From the NCBI RefSeq assembly GCF_000002075.1, contig NW_004797533.1:461113-487869 (forward strand): a stretch of 26,757 nt of DNA, in the 5' to 3' direction. The notes below the pieces were generated by a model, which was given only the letters and a program-made list of their open reading frames with translations, was not told the DNA's origin and ran no database searches. Shown here piece after piece: positions 1-10,135 of the stretch; positions within the stretch are counted from its first letter, which is position 1; every line of letters begins with the position of its first letter. The stretch is from Aplysia californica. Taxonomy: Eukaryota > Mollusca > Gastropoda > Aplysiida > Aplysiidae. The translations under genes and the position numbers were made by a program.

Positions 1-515
1 GTTTTTTGGCTCAGCACCTTTCATGCCCATTACAGAATTCATTTCTGTGCGGATTTTTCAGAAAAATTTTGAATAAAGGCACAGAAAATGTAAATTTTCA
101 GTTACCACGGACTCTTAAGCTAAGGAAATAACTAACCTTTGGCGGCCATTTTCTCACTAATTTTACCTCTGAAAACAGGTGACCCCCACCTCCTTCTTTC
201 TTAAATATCTCGACTTGTGTTCAAGATAAATGGATACTTTTTTTCATCCAAATAAAGACAAGTGAAAAAGCTTTAAGATGATACCAATAACTCTACATGC
301 CCAAAAATTGACGAGAGCCTGATTCCACCACGCTGCCTCACAAATGTCATTCAGTAAGTAAGCAGGAAAATATATCATGTTTTAGAATTAACCTGTCAAT
401 GTTATCGAAAAACTCCAATTTACATTTAATGTCAGTCATGATCGAGAACCTCTTTAAGTGCGTTCAAAACATCACTCTTCACAATGCTTTTTCGAAAACC
501 CCTCGACAATGGATG
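1..515 (+). repeat. Diverged direct repeat, left copy
   Basis: This stretch aligns by eye with 1951-2390 in the same orientation. Shared landmarks in the same order are 'tttttggct', 'ggcaca', 'actaattttacctctg', 'caggtgac', 'tatctcgact', 'caagcttta'-like text, 'ccaaaaatt' and 'gcctgattccac'. Similarity is strong over the first 350 bases and weaker afterwards, with gaps. The copy may extend beyond the window start. No inverted ends, tRNA boxes or coding capacity are seen, so the class is unknown. It could be an old non-autonomous transposon or a local duplication. Confidence 0.75.
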
Positions 516-1162
516 TCAAGTCAACAAAAATAAACTATAGGCACATCAGTCTGCTTTTCTACATCTTACTACGGAGAAAACCCACATTTAGTTGTTTTGG
601 TTTGGTTAGTCTTTGCTCACATGTAATATTTTGCTTTTACTGTTGTTGATTTTTTTTTTGTTCTGTATTTTTACAGTTTAAACGGAAGTAACGGCTTCGT
701 TTGAATTCAGCAATGAGACAGCGGACATGTCAATATTGTCTCGCCACTGTCGTTCCCAAAGCTATAACATTTTTTCGTTTTGTGATTTACCCAAAATTAC
801 ATTGTGTAGAAAGAGAAGCGCGTGACCGAGGCTTTAATGGGTATTCTCGATGCCGTTTGATCAATAAAGACGCTTCTTAACCCTTTGCAGTTCAGGTCAT
901 CAGCGACGTTTTCATGTGTTATATGGCTACAATTCTTGCACTTTAACCATTAATTCCAACCAACTCCTACAAGCTTCATTTTTTCTTCAGCCTTCGAAGA
1001 AAAACAAAACAAAACAAAAACCAAGAAAAAAAAGCCCCTTAATTTTGCACGTTAACACCTGCTGGTAAAGTGCATTTGGTCAAGAGTTGGTTCAAAACTT
1101 ACTGCAACTTTGACTCAGCTGTCATTAAAAGGGACATACAACCAATATAAATGTTCTTTATA

Positions 1163-1255
1163 ATGGTCTGCTGGGGTGATAATATATAGCGTAAACCGTA
1201 TAGAGCTTGCTGCAGAGCGGGGCTATGCGTTATACAAATGCTATTTATAATTATT
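1163..1255 (+). mobile_element. SINE 3' tail fragment (family C)
   Basis: The segment resembles the 3' end of the SINE at 12356-12650: 'tagagcttgctg', then 'gagcggg', a 'gcgtt-tacaaa' core and an 'atgctattt-taattatt' tail. Only the tail is present, as expected for a 5'-truncated retroposed copy. No clear target-site duplication was found. Confidence 0.6.
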
Positions 1256-1950
1256 TACTCTTCTTCTTTCAAAATAGCAAAAAAGATATTTCGAATCGTC
1301 TTTTAAGTTGTTTGGATTTTCGTTTCTGAAAGATTACATTTCTTCTCAGCTAACCCGGGGGTTTAACGAAATTTGTAAGTAATAACAATAATAAGAATAG
1401 TTCATCGGTCAATGTCTGATGACGATCGATGCCTTTGCTGAGTAGGATGCTTCTTAAACGAAACAAAAAGACTTAGGGGTTTAGGGGTTAAAATAAGTAA
1501 GATGGAAAAACCAAAAATCATGAGCTCATCCATTTCGCATTATTTTGCAACTGGCAGTTCCTGGAAAATCCTGATTTACCCTTCAAAATAACGGTGTGGA
1601 TTAGAGAAAAATAGGCACAGAACTACAGAAATGATGACAGGTAAGCTGAAACCGTAAAAAAAAGTTAAACCCCATGAGAAAAAAAGGCCTACACAAACAG
1701 GAAGTGGACAGTAGTTTCCATCGGTTTGGACAGATTCTGGCTTGATTACTTGACGTATGTAACCCTTTTCCTTACTTCGTATAATACATTCCGATTTCTA
1801 CAGTGCTCTATGTTTTAATGCTAGCTGGAGTAACCTGAGTTTTGACAGGAATTAATGTATGATTATAAGCTACTGAAATGTGAGGGATCGTGGTGAAATC
1901 AGGCGCTCGTGAAGACAATGAAATCGAAGAAACCGGTTTATTTTAGGACA

Positions 1951-2390
1951 TGTTTTTGGCTTAACAGCTTTAATGGCCAATTCTTTAAAACATAATCTGT
2001 GGATTTGTACTGAAAAACGTTAATAAAAGGCACAACGACGTAAAACATTGCAGTTTCCAAGGACTCCCAAGCTTTGGAAGACGCCAAACTTGGGAGACCA
2101 CCTACTCGCTAATTTTACCTCTGCTACCAGGTGACCTCCCACCTCCACCAGTCCATTATATCTCGACTTCTATTCAAGATAGATAAGCATTTTAAAATTG
2201 AAAGCAAGACACTTAACAAGCTTTAGAATTATATCAGTAACGCTACAAGCCCCAAAAATTAAAGAGTGCCTGATTCCACTGCGTCGTGACATAAATGCTC
2301 TACAACTCGTGGACAGAACTTGGATCATACTAGAGGAGGACTGCTTCGGCTCGAAAGGTCCTCCCACAAGACAATGGGGGATACTCGACA
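1951..2390 (+). repeat. Diverged direct repeat, right copy
   Basis: This is the partner of 1-515, about 1.95 kb downstream. The copies differ by many substitutions and small indels, so the duplication is old. The three short overlapping open frames here (2170-2514) lie within or beside the repeat, show no recognisable domain and are not supported as genes. Confidence 0.75.
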
Positions 2391-2782
2391 AAATAACGTC
2401 CCAATGCAGGAAGTGAACTGGCGTTTGCTTTCTGTACGTACGAGCCAAAGGCCTAACCACTGCACGTCATATTATGTTGTCGGCCGTCTCCCCATAATCT
2501 GCCCTTCCTTCTAAATCTGTTGGTCGTAAAGAGCTCAAAGGTTTCGTCGCTGTTATGTTTGGATTTCGAGCGTTGCGCGCGCACAGGCTGTTGGAATGTT
2601 ATAGTGTCGCTTGTATTATGAGGAAAGTTGTGGTCTGCTATAATGCTATAATTTGTGTGACATCAAGGAGTATTGATCGGTACACTGCCGTTGTTGTTGG
2701 CCATCAAAAGATGGAGCAGGCGTCACTAGCACGATGCGTCGTGCAACCGATGACGTGTAGCCACAGACAAACCGGAACTAGT

Positions 2783-2834
2783 ACAATATCGCAGGGTTCG
2801 AGAACGAGGAAGAAGAAGAAGAACAATATCGCAG
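2783..2834. repeat. 12-bp direct repeats around a 28-bp GAA-tailed insert
   Basis: 'acaatatcgcag' occurs at 2783-2794 and again at 2823-2834. The 28 bases between start with a box-B-like 'ggttcgagaacg' and end in a GAA run. The arrangement matches target-site duplications around a very short retroposed fragment, but replication slippage could also produce it. Confidence 0.5.
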
Positions 2835-2839
2835 AGTAA

Positions 2840-4240
2840 AAATCAATTTGAGCCTCTCATGCTTTCCCAATTCTGTAATAGGGTGAAAGCGTCCTTTTCA
2901 CACACGATGAGCCAAATTGGACCCTTCTGAGAGTATTGACCCCAGTTAGGCTATTATGTCAAATTCAGAAGGGAGGGATAAAGTTTATTTTCAACGTTGA
3001 CTGAACCCTGAGGCGTAAATGATGACGTCAGTAAGGTATGGGCTAACCACTTTCGACATTGTATGGTATTCAAAGCAGCCGGAGACTCAACATTTAACAT
3101 TCATCCCCAGAAGGCCTAAGCCTTAAAAACTCTCTAAAATCCCACAATTGAGATCTTATGGAAAATTGCAACAACAAGAACATCATTAATTAAAATGGGT
3201 ACTTGAAACACGATAGATCATTAGTACAACAAAGCTGAAACCAAACAGAGCTAACGGCGAGCAACCTCGAAGTTTTCTTTGCAACGTAAGTACAGGAAAG
3301 GAAGAAAAGGGAGACCGTTTTCAGTTGTGCTTACTTTCCTCGACGTTCACACTCCTACTGAACAAGTTAAGAGTTCTTTAACAACTGATTAATATTCCTT
3401 CTCCTTTAAAGGACAACAACACAAATCTGGCCATGGAACTACTTTAAATTTCTGCTTCGTTCCAGTTTACAAATGATTCAAGAGCTCGAGCTCGAACGTT
3501 CAGAAAAGGGTCGAAGCGCCACATAAGCTATTCAAATCACTCAATTAAAATCATTTTGACGATTCAAGACTTGCATTACAGTCCTTCAAGATAGCAACTG
3601 AACTCAATGTAAAATGTGCAACAATTACGGCACGTATTCTGTTGGCCAACAAAAGGGGTGAAGACATTCCTGAGTTCACTGACCTCTTCTTTCATTGACT
3701 GGCAGTAATGGCACAACGCCCGGCTACCTGGCCTGTTTATGCAACACCATATAGTTAGTTCACTGGGGAAAAGTTATAAGTAGACCCATGACAGACTAAA
3801 GACCACATTACGTGAATCCACGCCACAAAAACGAGGTGTGTGTCTGGATTATGGAGGCTAGGGGCGCAGGTTGGGAGGGGTGGGTGTTTGGTCATAGTTT
3901 TGACCAGGGAGTGCGAGGAATTTCTCACTTCTTTAACTCAGTTTGTTTAGTTCAAGACTGCGATGAAAATGAGCATTTCGGTTTTGGAATATGGTTACAG
4001 TTAGAAAGTTTCAAGCCTGTTCTCTTACATGGCTAGGTTTGAATGAAAATGGAAGTTGACATTCAAATTGTGTTGAAAAAGGCACTGCAATACAGTGTAC
4101 ACGTCACTATGTGTATCTCGTTTAGAAAAGGCATTTTAGTATTATGGTAAAATCTGGAATTTGGAAATATACTTTTAAAAACTTTAGTAAGAGAAGCTTA
4201 TCATCAGGATTTCTGCTATAGAGTATAAAGACAGCACAAT
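2840..4240. other. Unannotated non-coding interval
   Basis: No tRNA-like boxes, inverted ends, tandem arrays or plausible coding exons were recognised here. There are isolated splice-donor-like strings such as 'aacgtaagt' near 3284 but nothing that builds a gene. The 74-codon open frame at 3812-4036 has no recognisable feature. Confidence 0.5.
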
Positions 4241-4245
4241 ATTTT

Positions 4246-4292
4246 GTTTTAGTAGAGGTTTTACGGCGCTCGCAACTGCATAAGATCATTCG
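4246..4292 (-). mobile_element. SINE/LINE tail fragment (family A/B tail)
   Basis: On the minus strand this reads 'atgatcttatgcagttgcg' followed by 'agcgccgtaaaacctctac' and 'taaaac'. It matches the 3' tail at 22230-22294 almost base for base and the tail of the full SINE at 10136-10648. No SINE body precedes it, so it is an isolated 5'-truncated copy. The two-base identity pattern is closer to the 22.2-kb tail than to the 10.6-kb one. Confidence 0.75.
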
Positions 4293-4299
4293 ATAAAAT

Positions 4300-5250
4300 G
4301 CCTTCTCCAAGTGGAATTCGAAGTCGTGTCTTCTGAGCAAAACGACAAAGAGGCAGCTAACCATTACACCTCAGACATATTGTAAAAATTGGTCGTGTAT
4401 AGCAAATAATACACGTAAGGCCTAACAAACATGGAGAAAGTGCTTGGTTTAGCTCCACAGACTTCCAAGAGAGTTCAACTGCGGAGAGCAAGCAGACGAT
4501 GTCCATGTATGACATTTTTATTGTCCATGATCTATGAGCTTCACTGCTGGAGACTGCCATTAAATTTTACCTTACAATCTCACTTGAATAAAGATTTGTT
4601 CTTTTCTTAGTTCTTCAGATTTTTTTTAAAAAAACATGTTTTCTGTCTGCCTCGCTTTAGAAACGATGTTATGTGATGCTTTTTTCGTGAATTGGGAATG
4701 TTTAGGCAAGCTTGGTTCTGTTCTGATCTAGAATCCAAAAGATGGCTGAGTTTGAGTAATTTGTACTTTAGGTTCCACAATATTAGTGTCTATTTTCTTT
4801 TAGTTCTTTACTGAAATAAGGTATTTTAGATAATTATTTATTTCTGACATACATACGTATTTTCATTAAGTACAGCAAACCCCAGAAGAGTCCATGCTAT
4901 TGGATGGTAGCAAAAAGTCAAAATGTCCTGACGAGGACACCTTCCCAATTCTTGCAGATTGGCCCAGAATGAATTATTGTGAATAATGTTCACTCATATT
5001 GACAAAATACATTTTATATAGGAGGTTGGCATTTCGGTGTAGCTTGTTACACGTGAAGTAACGAAGAGTCTATGTAGAACACGACAGACACCAGAATTAA
5101 TTTGTTAAAATTGGGCTGAAATCATGGAAAACACGCACAAAAAAACCTCGTCCTATTAGTGAAGCTATGTCACTCTCAGCTTACGACTACCTACAATATA
5201 AAAAACATCATCGTTGACTGATGCAAGGTGGCCGACCTTTCATTTCTCTA
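4300..5250. other. Unannotated AT-rich interval
   Basis: I see no repeat structure, RNA gene or credible exon here. Open frames are short and featureless. Confidence 0.5.
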
Positions 5251-5251
5251 G

Positions 5252-5267
5252 CCCCCCCCCCCCCCCC
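5252..5267. repeat. Poly-C run (16)
   Basis: Sixteen consecutive C residues. A G16 run follows about 360 bases downstream at 5624-5639, so the two are inverted relative to each other. Length is likely unstable in replication and sequencing. Confidence 0.9.
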
Positions 5268-5623
5268 ATCCCCTTCCCTGTGTAATAATAACTCAGACAC
5301 GTGGCACAGTTTGCTAAATCAACGTCACCAGTCGCGATAATTTCTACTTCTGACACTGCAGTCAGCAGGGTATATTACGCCATGTCGTGTAGACGGCAAA
5401 TATCATAGTATTGGCTAAGTTATGATTATAGTAATACGATTTATTGGAAATGTCCCATGCCTCGTTCCCAGACAATTCGTTAACTCAGAATTACAAAGTT
5501 CTATTTGCTCCGTACCTAGTTTGGATAAATGTGACGTCAAAGATTTTGAGTTTCCCATCATGTCAACACCCTACGTTGCCGCGGTAGTGAACTGGTGTCC
5601 AACTGGCTTGCCGCGAGCTGGAA

Positions 5624-5639
5624 GGGGGGGGGGGGGGGG
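5624..5639. repeat. Poly-G run (16)
   Basis: Sixteen consecutive G residues. A 104-codon open frame (5422-5736) reads through it as five glycines; its length depends on this tract and it has no other support as a gene. Confidence 0.9.
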
Positions 5640-6655
5640 ATGGGATCGGTGTGAACTCGACACACTTAACGTAGACACGCATTGTACCAAAACTATCAAA
5701 GATATCAATTTGAAACTTCGCATACATTGTATTTAAAATGTTCTTTTAATATTATTAGAGAGAAAGATGAAGGAAAGAGCAGAGAAAATAATATTATGTT
5801 CTTCGTCCGACTTCGACTAATCGACACTCGATTTACCCAGAGCAACTTAAACTATGGTCTAGATCTACCTTTTCCTCGAAGTTTTCAAAGAACTAAAATC
5901 AATCTGATCACCTTGTTTTTCTAGATTTACGTCTACTTTCACTTTCTTTGCGCATATGCCTAAAACAAAACTAAACATGGTTCACGTATTTTAACAAGCA
6001 CAAAAATAGCCATGGCACTGTTGTTTTTTTGTGGCTGTTTTTTTTTTCTTCTGGTCCATGAAGATTTCAGTCCTCGCTTTCTTGCCATGATTTGCGGTGA
6101 CAAAACAACATAACTAACCCGTACTTGGCGAAAAACTGGATCAAAACAAGCTAGCAAAAGTTTGTACAAGCTATAATGAAGCGATCTATTATTTTCAATA
6201 GAAACCTGGATAAGTGGTTCGGACTCGATTCTGTGGGCTGGTATTTTGATACGACTATTATAATTGTCGTAGCTCAATGAAAGAAAGCGCGCGGCAGCTA
6301 CGAATAATATACTCGTAGCTCGGGCGCAATGGGTTAAATGCGATTCTTTGAATATCTTGATTACAACTTAGATTAAACCTTACGATTTTGACAAAGTAGA
6401 TAGAACATTTGGTTTCTGACCTCATGGTCTAAGTAACTCAAAACGGCCAACAATGTCAGATAGAACCTTGTAATTCTGGGGTAGCGAATTGTGATCATTT
6501 AGGAGGCCAGTTGCCCAGATTGAGCGGAGTGCCACATTCCTGTACACTGACAGAGATACGATGGACAAAACAGCTCCTCAATACGAGAATTGAGCTTACA
6601 TCTTCTGATGTATCGGCAAAGAACCTAACCATTTCACAACATTCGACGGTGTAAT
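5640..6655. other. Unannotated interval with one small hairpin
   Basis: No gene is supported. At 6297-6321 'agctacga' and 'tcgtagct' form an 8-bp stem around a 9-base AT-rich loop, embedded in a longer imperfect GC-rich palindrome (about 6286-6327). It is followed by 'caatgggttaa' ending at 6337. Read on the minus strand this gives TTAACCCATTGCG, which resembles piggyBac-type termini, but no convincing partner end was found. Confidence 0.4.
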
Positions 6656-6658
6656 AAT

Positions 6659-6669
6659 TATGATGATGG

Positions 6670-6742
<73 letters not shown>
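6659..6742. repeat. (GAT)n microsatellite, first array
   Basis: Nearly pure GAT/ATG triplets with two early 'ggtgat' interruptions. It is separated from a second GAT array by about 80 bases of unique sequence. Confidence 0.95.
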
Positions 6743-6824
6743 CGGGGGCGAAACGTAGAACGTATATAAAATATTTTTGGAAGTTCTACAAGTCTCAACC
6801 TTTTTTTTACTCTCTGCTGCTTAC

Positions 6825-6890
<66 letters not shown>

Positions 6891-6912
6891 ACTGATGATA
6901 GCAATAATAATG

Positions 6913-6968
<56 letters not shown>

Positions 6969-6969
6969 T
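6825..6969. repeat. (GAT)n then (AAT)n compound microsatellite
   Basis: A pure GAT array (6825-6890) passes through 'actgatgatagc' into an AAT/ATA array (6903-6969). Irregular A/T-rich sequence continues to about 7030. A 65-codon frame here encodes only poly-Asp/poly-Asn and is an artefact of the triplet repeats. The AAT part may be the expanded tail of the minus-strand SINE at 7030-7178. Confidence 0.95.
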
Positions 6970-7029
6970 TTTAAAAAATTAAAAAAAATTTTAAAAAAAT
7001 AATAATATAATAATGAGAATAATGATAAT

Positions 7030-7178
7030 AATGAGGAATGAGCTATAACAACACCAAAAGAGTGGAAAACATCTACTTACTCTGAGCTTACTGACAGCTG
7101 ACTAAGGAGGTCTTGGAAGGAGTAGACTCGAACATGAGTTCCAGCGTCAGAGTGCTACACATGCTAACTTTACACCAC
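7030..7178 (-). mobile_element. tRNA-derived SINE (family F)
   Basis: On the minus strand a tRNA-like head starts at 7178, with box A 'tggtgtaaagttagc' (7163-7177) and a degenerate box B 'atgttcgagtct' (7124-7135). Between them 'actctgacgctgga' resembles an anticodon arm. The body runs to about 7030 and then into ATT-rich sequence, which fits an (ATT)n SINE tail. Several box positions are mutated, so it is an old copy. It is not a functional tRNA gene because the acceptor and T arms do not pair well. Confidence 0.55.
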
Positions 7179-7189
7179 CTCAGCAGCAA

Positions 7190-8300
7190 AAGCGGTTTGT
7201 GTCGTAAGCCAGGCAGCAGTAAGGGTCACTCAATTCTATCAGAGCTGTATAATATGTAAGGTCCGTTCGGGAATTCTTCACACGAATGAGGCGAGAGTAG
7301 ATCTTCCCCACAGCTGGCAAATGTAAGTTTCCTTTTTCTACTGTCTGTACAATTATTTAATTAGAGAAATGAGAATGAGTCACTCTGGGAATATTATATA
7401 TTTTCTTGGCTTTAAATTGTTCGTTTTTTTTATTGTATTGTTTATATATTTCAACAAATACCTTTGTTTTAGTAGATGGATATATCGGTGTCAAATTGTA
7501 TGTGATTGTGGTGTCTTTTCTTTCTTCAGTGTGCTTGTGGACATGTGTCTAAAGGTCAGAGTCACGTTAAATTTGTCATACTACAATGAATCCACTTTGA
7601 CATTTAATATTTAAATAGTATATGAGAAATGGATCTAATCCCTTTCATACAAACACATATTTGTCAAAGGAATACATTCTTCAAACACTTTTCAAACGCT
7701 ACATCCTCATAAGGTCTCGTTAAGTGAGCTTAGGAGTTGAAATAAAGTGGTGATGGTTCACTTTTGAGAAATAAAACCAGCAAATTTACGTTTTATATAT
7801 TTGTAATGCAACTTTATAAAAAGACTAAGGCAAGAACTCGAGGTTCAGTTCAAAATAATCGGATAGTTTTAATGTTTGTCTTTGAACGGACAGTTAAAAT
7901 TATTAACAAAACTTTTCGTTTACTTGAAATTATATTAATTCAGTAACAGTAAGAGTATGTAAGATTTAAAACACCCTCACACAGACACATACACACAAAC
8001 ACCGCAAAATTAGTTCCTCTAGAAGACTTTACCTTTGACTTTCAATGCGTTTGTTGTCCCTGTGTGCAGCACAAATAAAAGCCTGGAATATGAATACAGC
8101 TGCGATTTCTGTTTCAAGAAGGTGTTTCGTTGAGTTTCTTACTTTTTGTATTTACTTATTCCACAAGAATAAACGACGTGGAATTAAAACAGAAATGAAG
8201 AAAGAAATATAATATATTGTCATAGATCTACGCACTTCAGGCTTTCCAATTGAAAAAAAAAATAGTTCCCCCGCTTTTCTAATCTACAAACAGTCCCGGA
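7190..8300. other. Unannotated AT-rich interval
   Basis: No mobile element or exon was recognised. A short imperfect CA tract lies near 7975-8005. The open frames at 7369-7614 and 7764-7946 are AT-rich, hydrophobic or basic by composition, and featureless. Confidence 0.5.
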
Positions 8301-8308
8301 GAAAAAGA

Positions 8309-8422
8309 ATGGGATCACAACAAGAGCAGACTACTCCACCGCCAGCAGACGCACCGAGTGGACTAGGTGATCCGCCATTGCAGAAGTCGCGCGAAAGCAC
8401 CAGCTTCGATCTCATTGGCTAA
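8309..8422 (+). CDS. Candidate short ORF or first coding exon, unknown function
   Basis: An ATG with A at -3 and G at +4 opens a 37-residue frame: MGSQQEQTTPPPADAPSGLG, then a 17-residue segment rich in Pro, Ser, Lys and Arg, ending at TAA. The low-complexity, polar, Pro/Ser-rich character resembles a disordered protein N-terminus, and Gly2 could allow N-myristoylation. The surrounding 8.28-8.58 kb is less AT-rich than its neighbours and has an inverted CCAAT motif ('cattggct', 8413-8420). I do not recognise the protein. A 'ctag|gtgatc' string at 8358-8367 is only a weak splice donor. It may be chance. Confidence 0.15.
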   Translation: MGSQQEQTTPPPADAPSGLGDPPLQKSRESTSFDLIG

Positions 8423-8617
8423 AATCTGTCGTCGCCACTGCCTCGTTTTGCGTGGAGCGGAGGGAGAATACGATCGATACAAAGATATGCCAGCAGCAGT
8501 GTCGTCTTTTGAACCTGGTTGCAGAATTAGTGCCATGGAAGTTGTCATACTTTTGAGTGCTGCTGCTGCTGTGGTCTTCTGATAGAATTTTTGCTATCTT
8601 CCTGGAGATGCTACTTG

Positions 8618-8770
8618 TATTATTATTGTTGTTGTTGTTATTGTTGTTGTTATTGTTGTTGTTGTTGTTGTTGTTTTTATTGTTGTTGTTGTTGTTGTCA
8701 TCGTCACTGTTGTAATTGTTGTTGGTGATGCAATTGTCGTCTTTGCGGCTGCTGCTACTGTTGTTTTTGC
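8618..8770. repeat. (GTT)n microsatellite with degenerate flank
   Basis: 8618-8699 is mainly GTT/TTG triplets with occasional ATT or TTT interruptions. 8700-8770 continues as imperfect GTT/GCT triplets. An inverted (AAC)n array of the same motif lies at 19943-20040. Confidence 0.95.
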
Positions 8771-8779
8771 TGCGTCAGA

Positions 8780-9400
8780 TCGCTTTTAACTACTTTTTTA
8801 CCTCCCTACCTTAACATCCTCCCCCTGAATTCCCCTTTTCCTTCCGTTCCTCGTCCTCCTCCTCCTTTTCTCCTTCTTCTTCTTATTCTTGGCAACCGTG
8901 TCTTCTACAGTTCCTTATGGATACTGGTTTCTCATCTTTTCTATTATACAAACCACCCCATACCACCCGTATGCTGAAAACCACCGCCATCACCACAATC
9001 ACTATAATGCTAACAATTATCATCATTATCATCTGAAGACAGATAACAAAGTACCCTCATGCTTATAACATTGTCTTAACGAGCTGGCTTGTTAGACAGT
9101 AATTCGTGTTATTTCTAGTAGTTTCAGACTAGCAGTTAATGAAGGCCTTCCATTGTTGGTATCGGATTTTTTCCTTTGCAACTTTAGATTCGGAGTGTCT
9201 GCTGAGGAAATAGAGCTGGTGCTAAGTCTTACCTAGAGCTGTTCTTGTGTTCTCCAGCAGAGTAATCTTTCCCAATATGGATTATGCTTCATATGTCATA
9301 TTTCATTGAATCGTATCGTATACTACCTCTTTTAAAGCGACTTTTACTTTTTCTCTAAGTTGTCAGGGGTTCTTTTTTCATTTTCCCGAAAGGCGTCTGA
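8780..9400. other. Unannotated interval
   Basis: A pyrimidine-rich stretch (8800-8890) is followed by ordinary sequence. No gene, RNA or element end is recognised. Confidence 0.45.
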
Positions 9401-9412
9401 AGCTTTTGTAGG

Positions 9413-9468
9413 AGGAGGTTTCAAAGAAAGTGCTGTAAAACGCCTACTAAAACTAGGAGGTTTCAAAG
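9413..9468 (+). mobile_element. 28-bp SINE/LINE tail insertion with 14-bp TSDs
   Basis: 'aggaggtttcaaag' occurs perfectly at 9413-9426 and 9455-9468. The 28 bases between (9427-9454) contain 'gtaaaacgcctactaaaact', which matches the terminal 25 or so bases of the shared tail at 10595-10640, 22250-22285 and 11588-11612. The layout is that of target-primed reverse transcription that stopped almost at once. The perfect duplications suggest a fairly young event. Confidence 0.8.
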
Positions 9469-9479
9469 CTTTGTAGCCA

Positions 9480-9875
9480 CATGAATATGTCTGAGGTAGA
9501 TACAGCATTCAGGAACTCGCTACCAAAGAAAAACACACAACTTCTGATTAAAGAAGCATCACATTTGTTCTCTCAACTTTCCTCTTTTTATGTGGGAGTT
9601 TTAGATCAACAGGAAACATTAAATTGTGACCAGAAATCTTACTGTTTAATAAATATTTGACCCCTCCATCAACACAGGTTAGTACATTCAGGAGATAGAC
9701 TGACTTGATTGCGCTAGAGAAAAGCGACTGATGACATCATTGTAACAGGGTAACAGAGAGCAGAATTTTATTAATAAAATATCTTTGCGCAATTTTGTGT
9801 AATCTCTTACAGTATCGAATACTCCTTGAACAGAAGTTACATTTCGTTTTGATTTTCAATAACCAAATCTCAGTC
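9480..9875. other. Unannotated interval
   Basis: No recognisable gene or element. Ordinary AT-rich sequence leads up to the AT array. Confidence 0.4.
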
Positions 9876-9877
9876 AA

Positions 9878-10010
<133 letters not shown>

Positions 10011-10135
10011 CTCGTTTCTATCCCTCTCGTTATCCCTCTTTTCCCTTACTTCAAACCCAGGTGGATCAGGGTAAAGGTGAGTTTGTGTAGGTGGATTGAT
10101 GAGGATAAAACACAGGCCCACACCCCTGGGAACTT

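Noticed and set aside
1-2390. Direct repeats as LTRs of a retroelement
   Set aside because: No primer-binding site, polypurine tract, coding remnants or conventional LTR ends were seen between or in the copies.
5960-6277. 105-codon minus-strand frame
   Set aside because: It opens at TTG, not ATG, and has no domain, splice evidence or conservation clue.
877-6337. A 5.4-kb piggyBac element between TTAACCCTTTGC and its inverted counterpart
   Set aside because: Only about 10 bases match, no transposase is visible, and the interval holds unrelated unique sequence.
6777-6974. Open frame encoding poly-Asp then poly-Asn
   Set aside because: It is produced by GAT and AAT microsatellites; every frame of such arrays stays open or gives a homopolymer.
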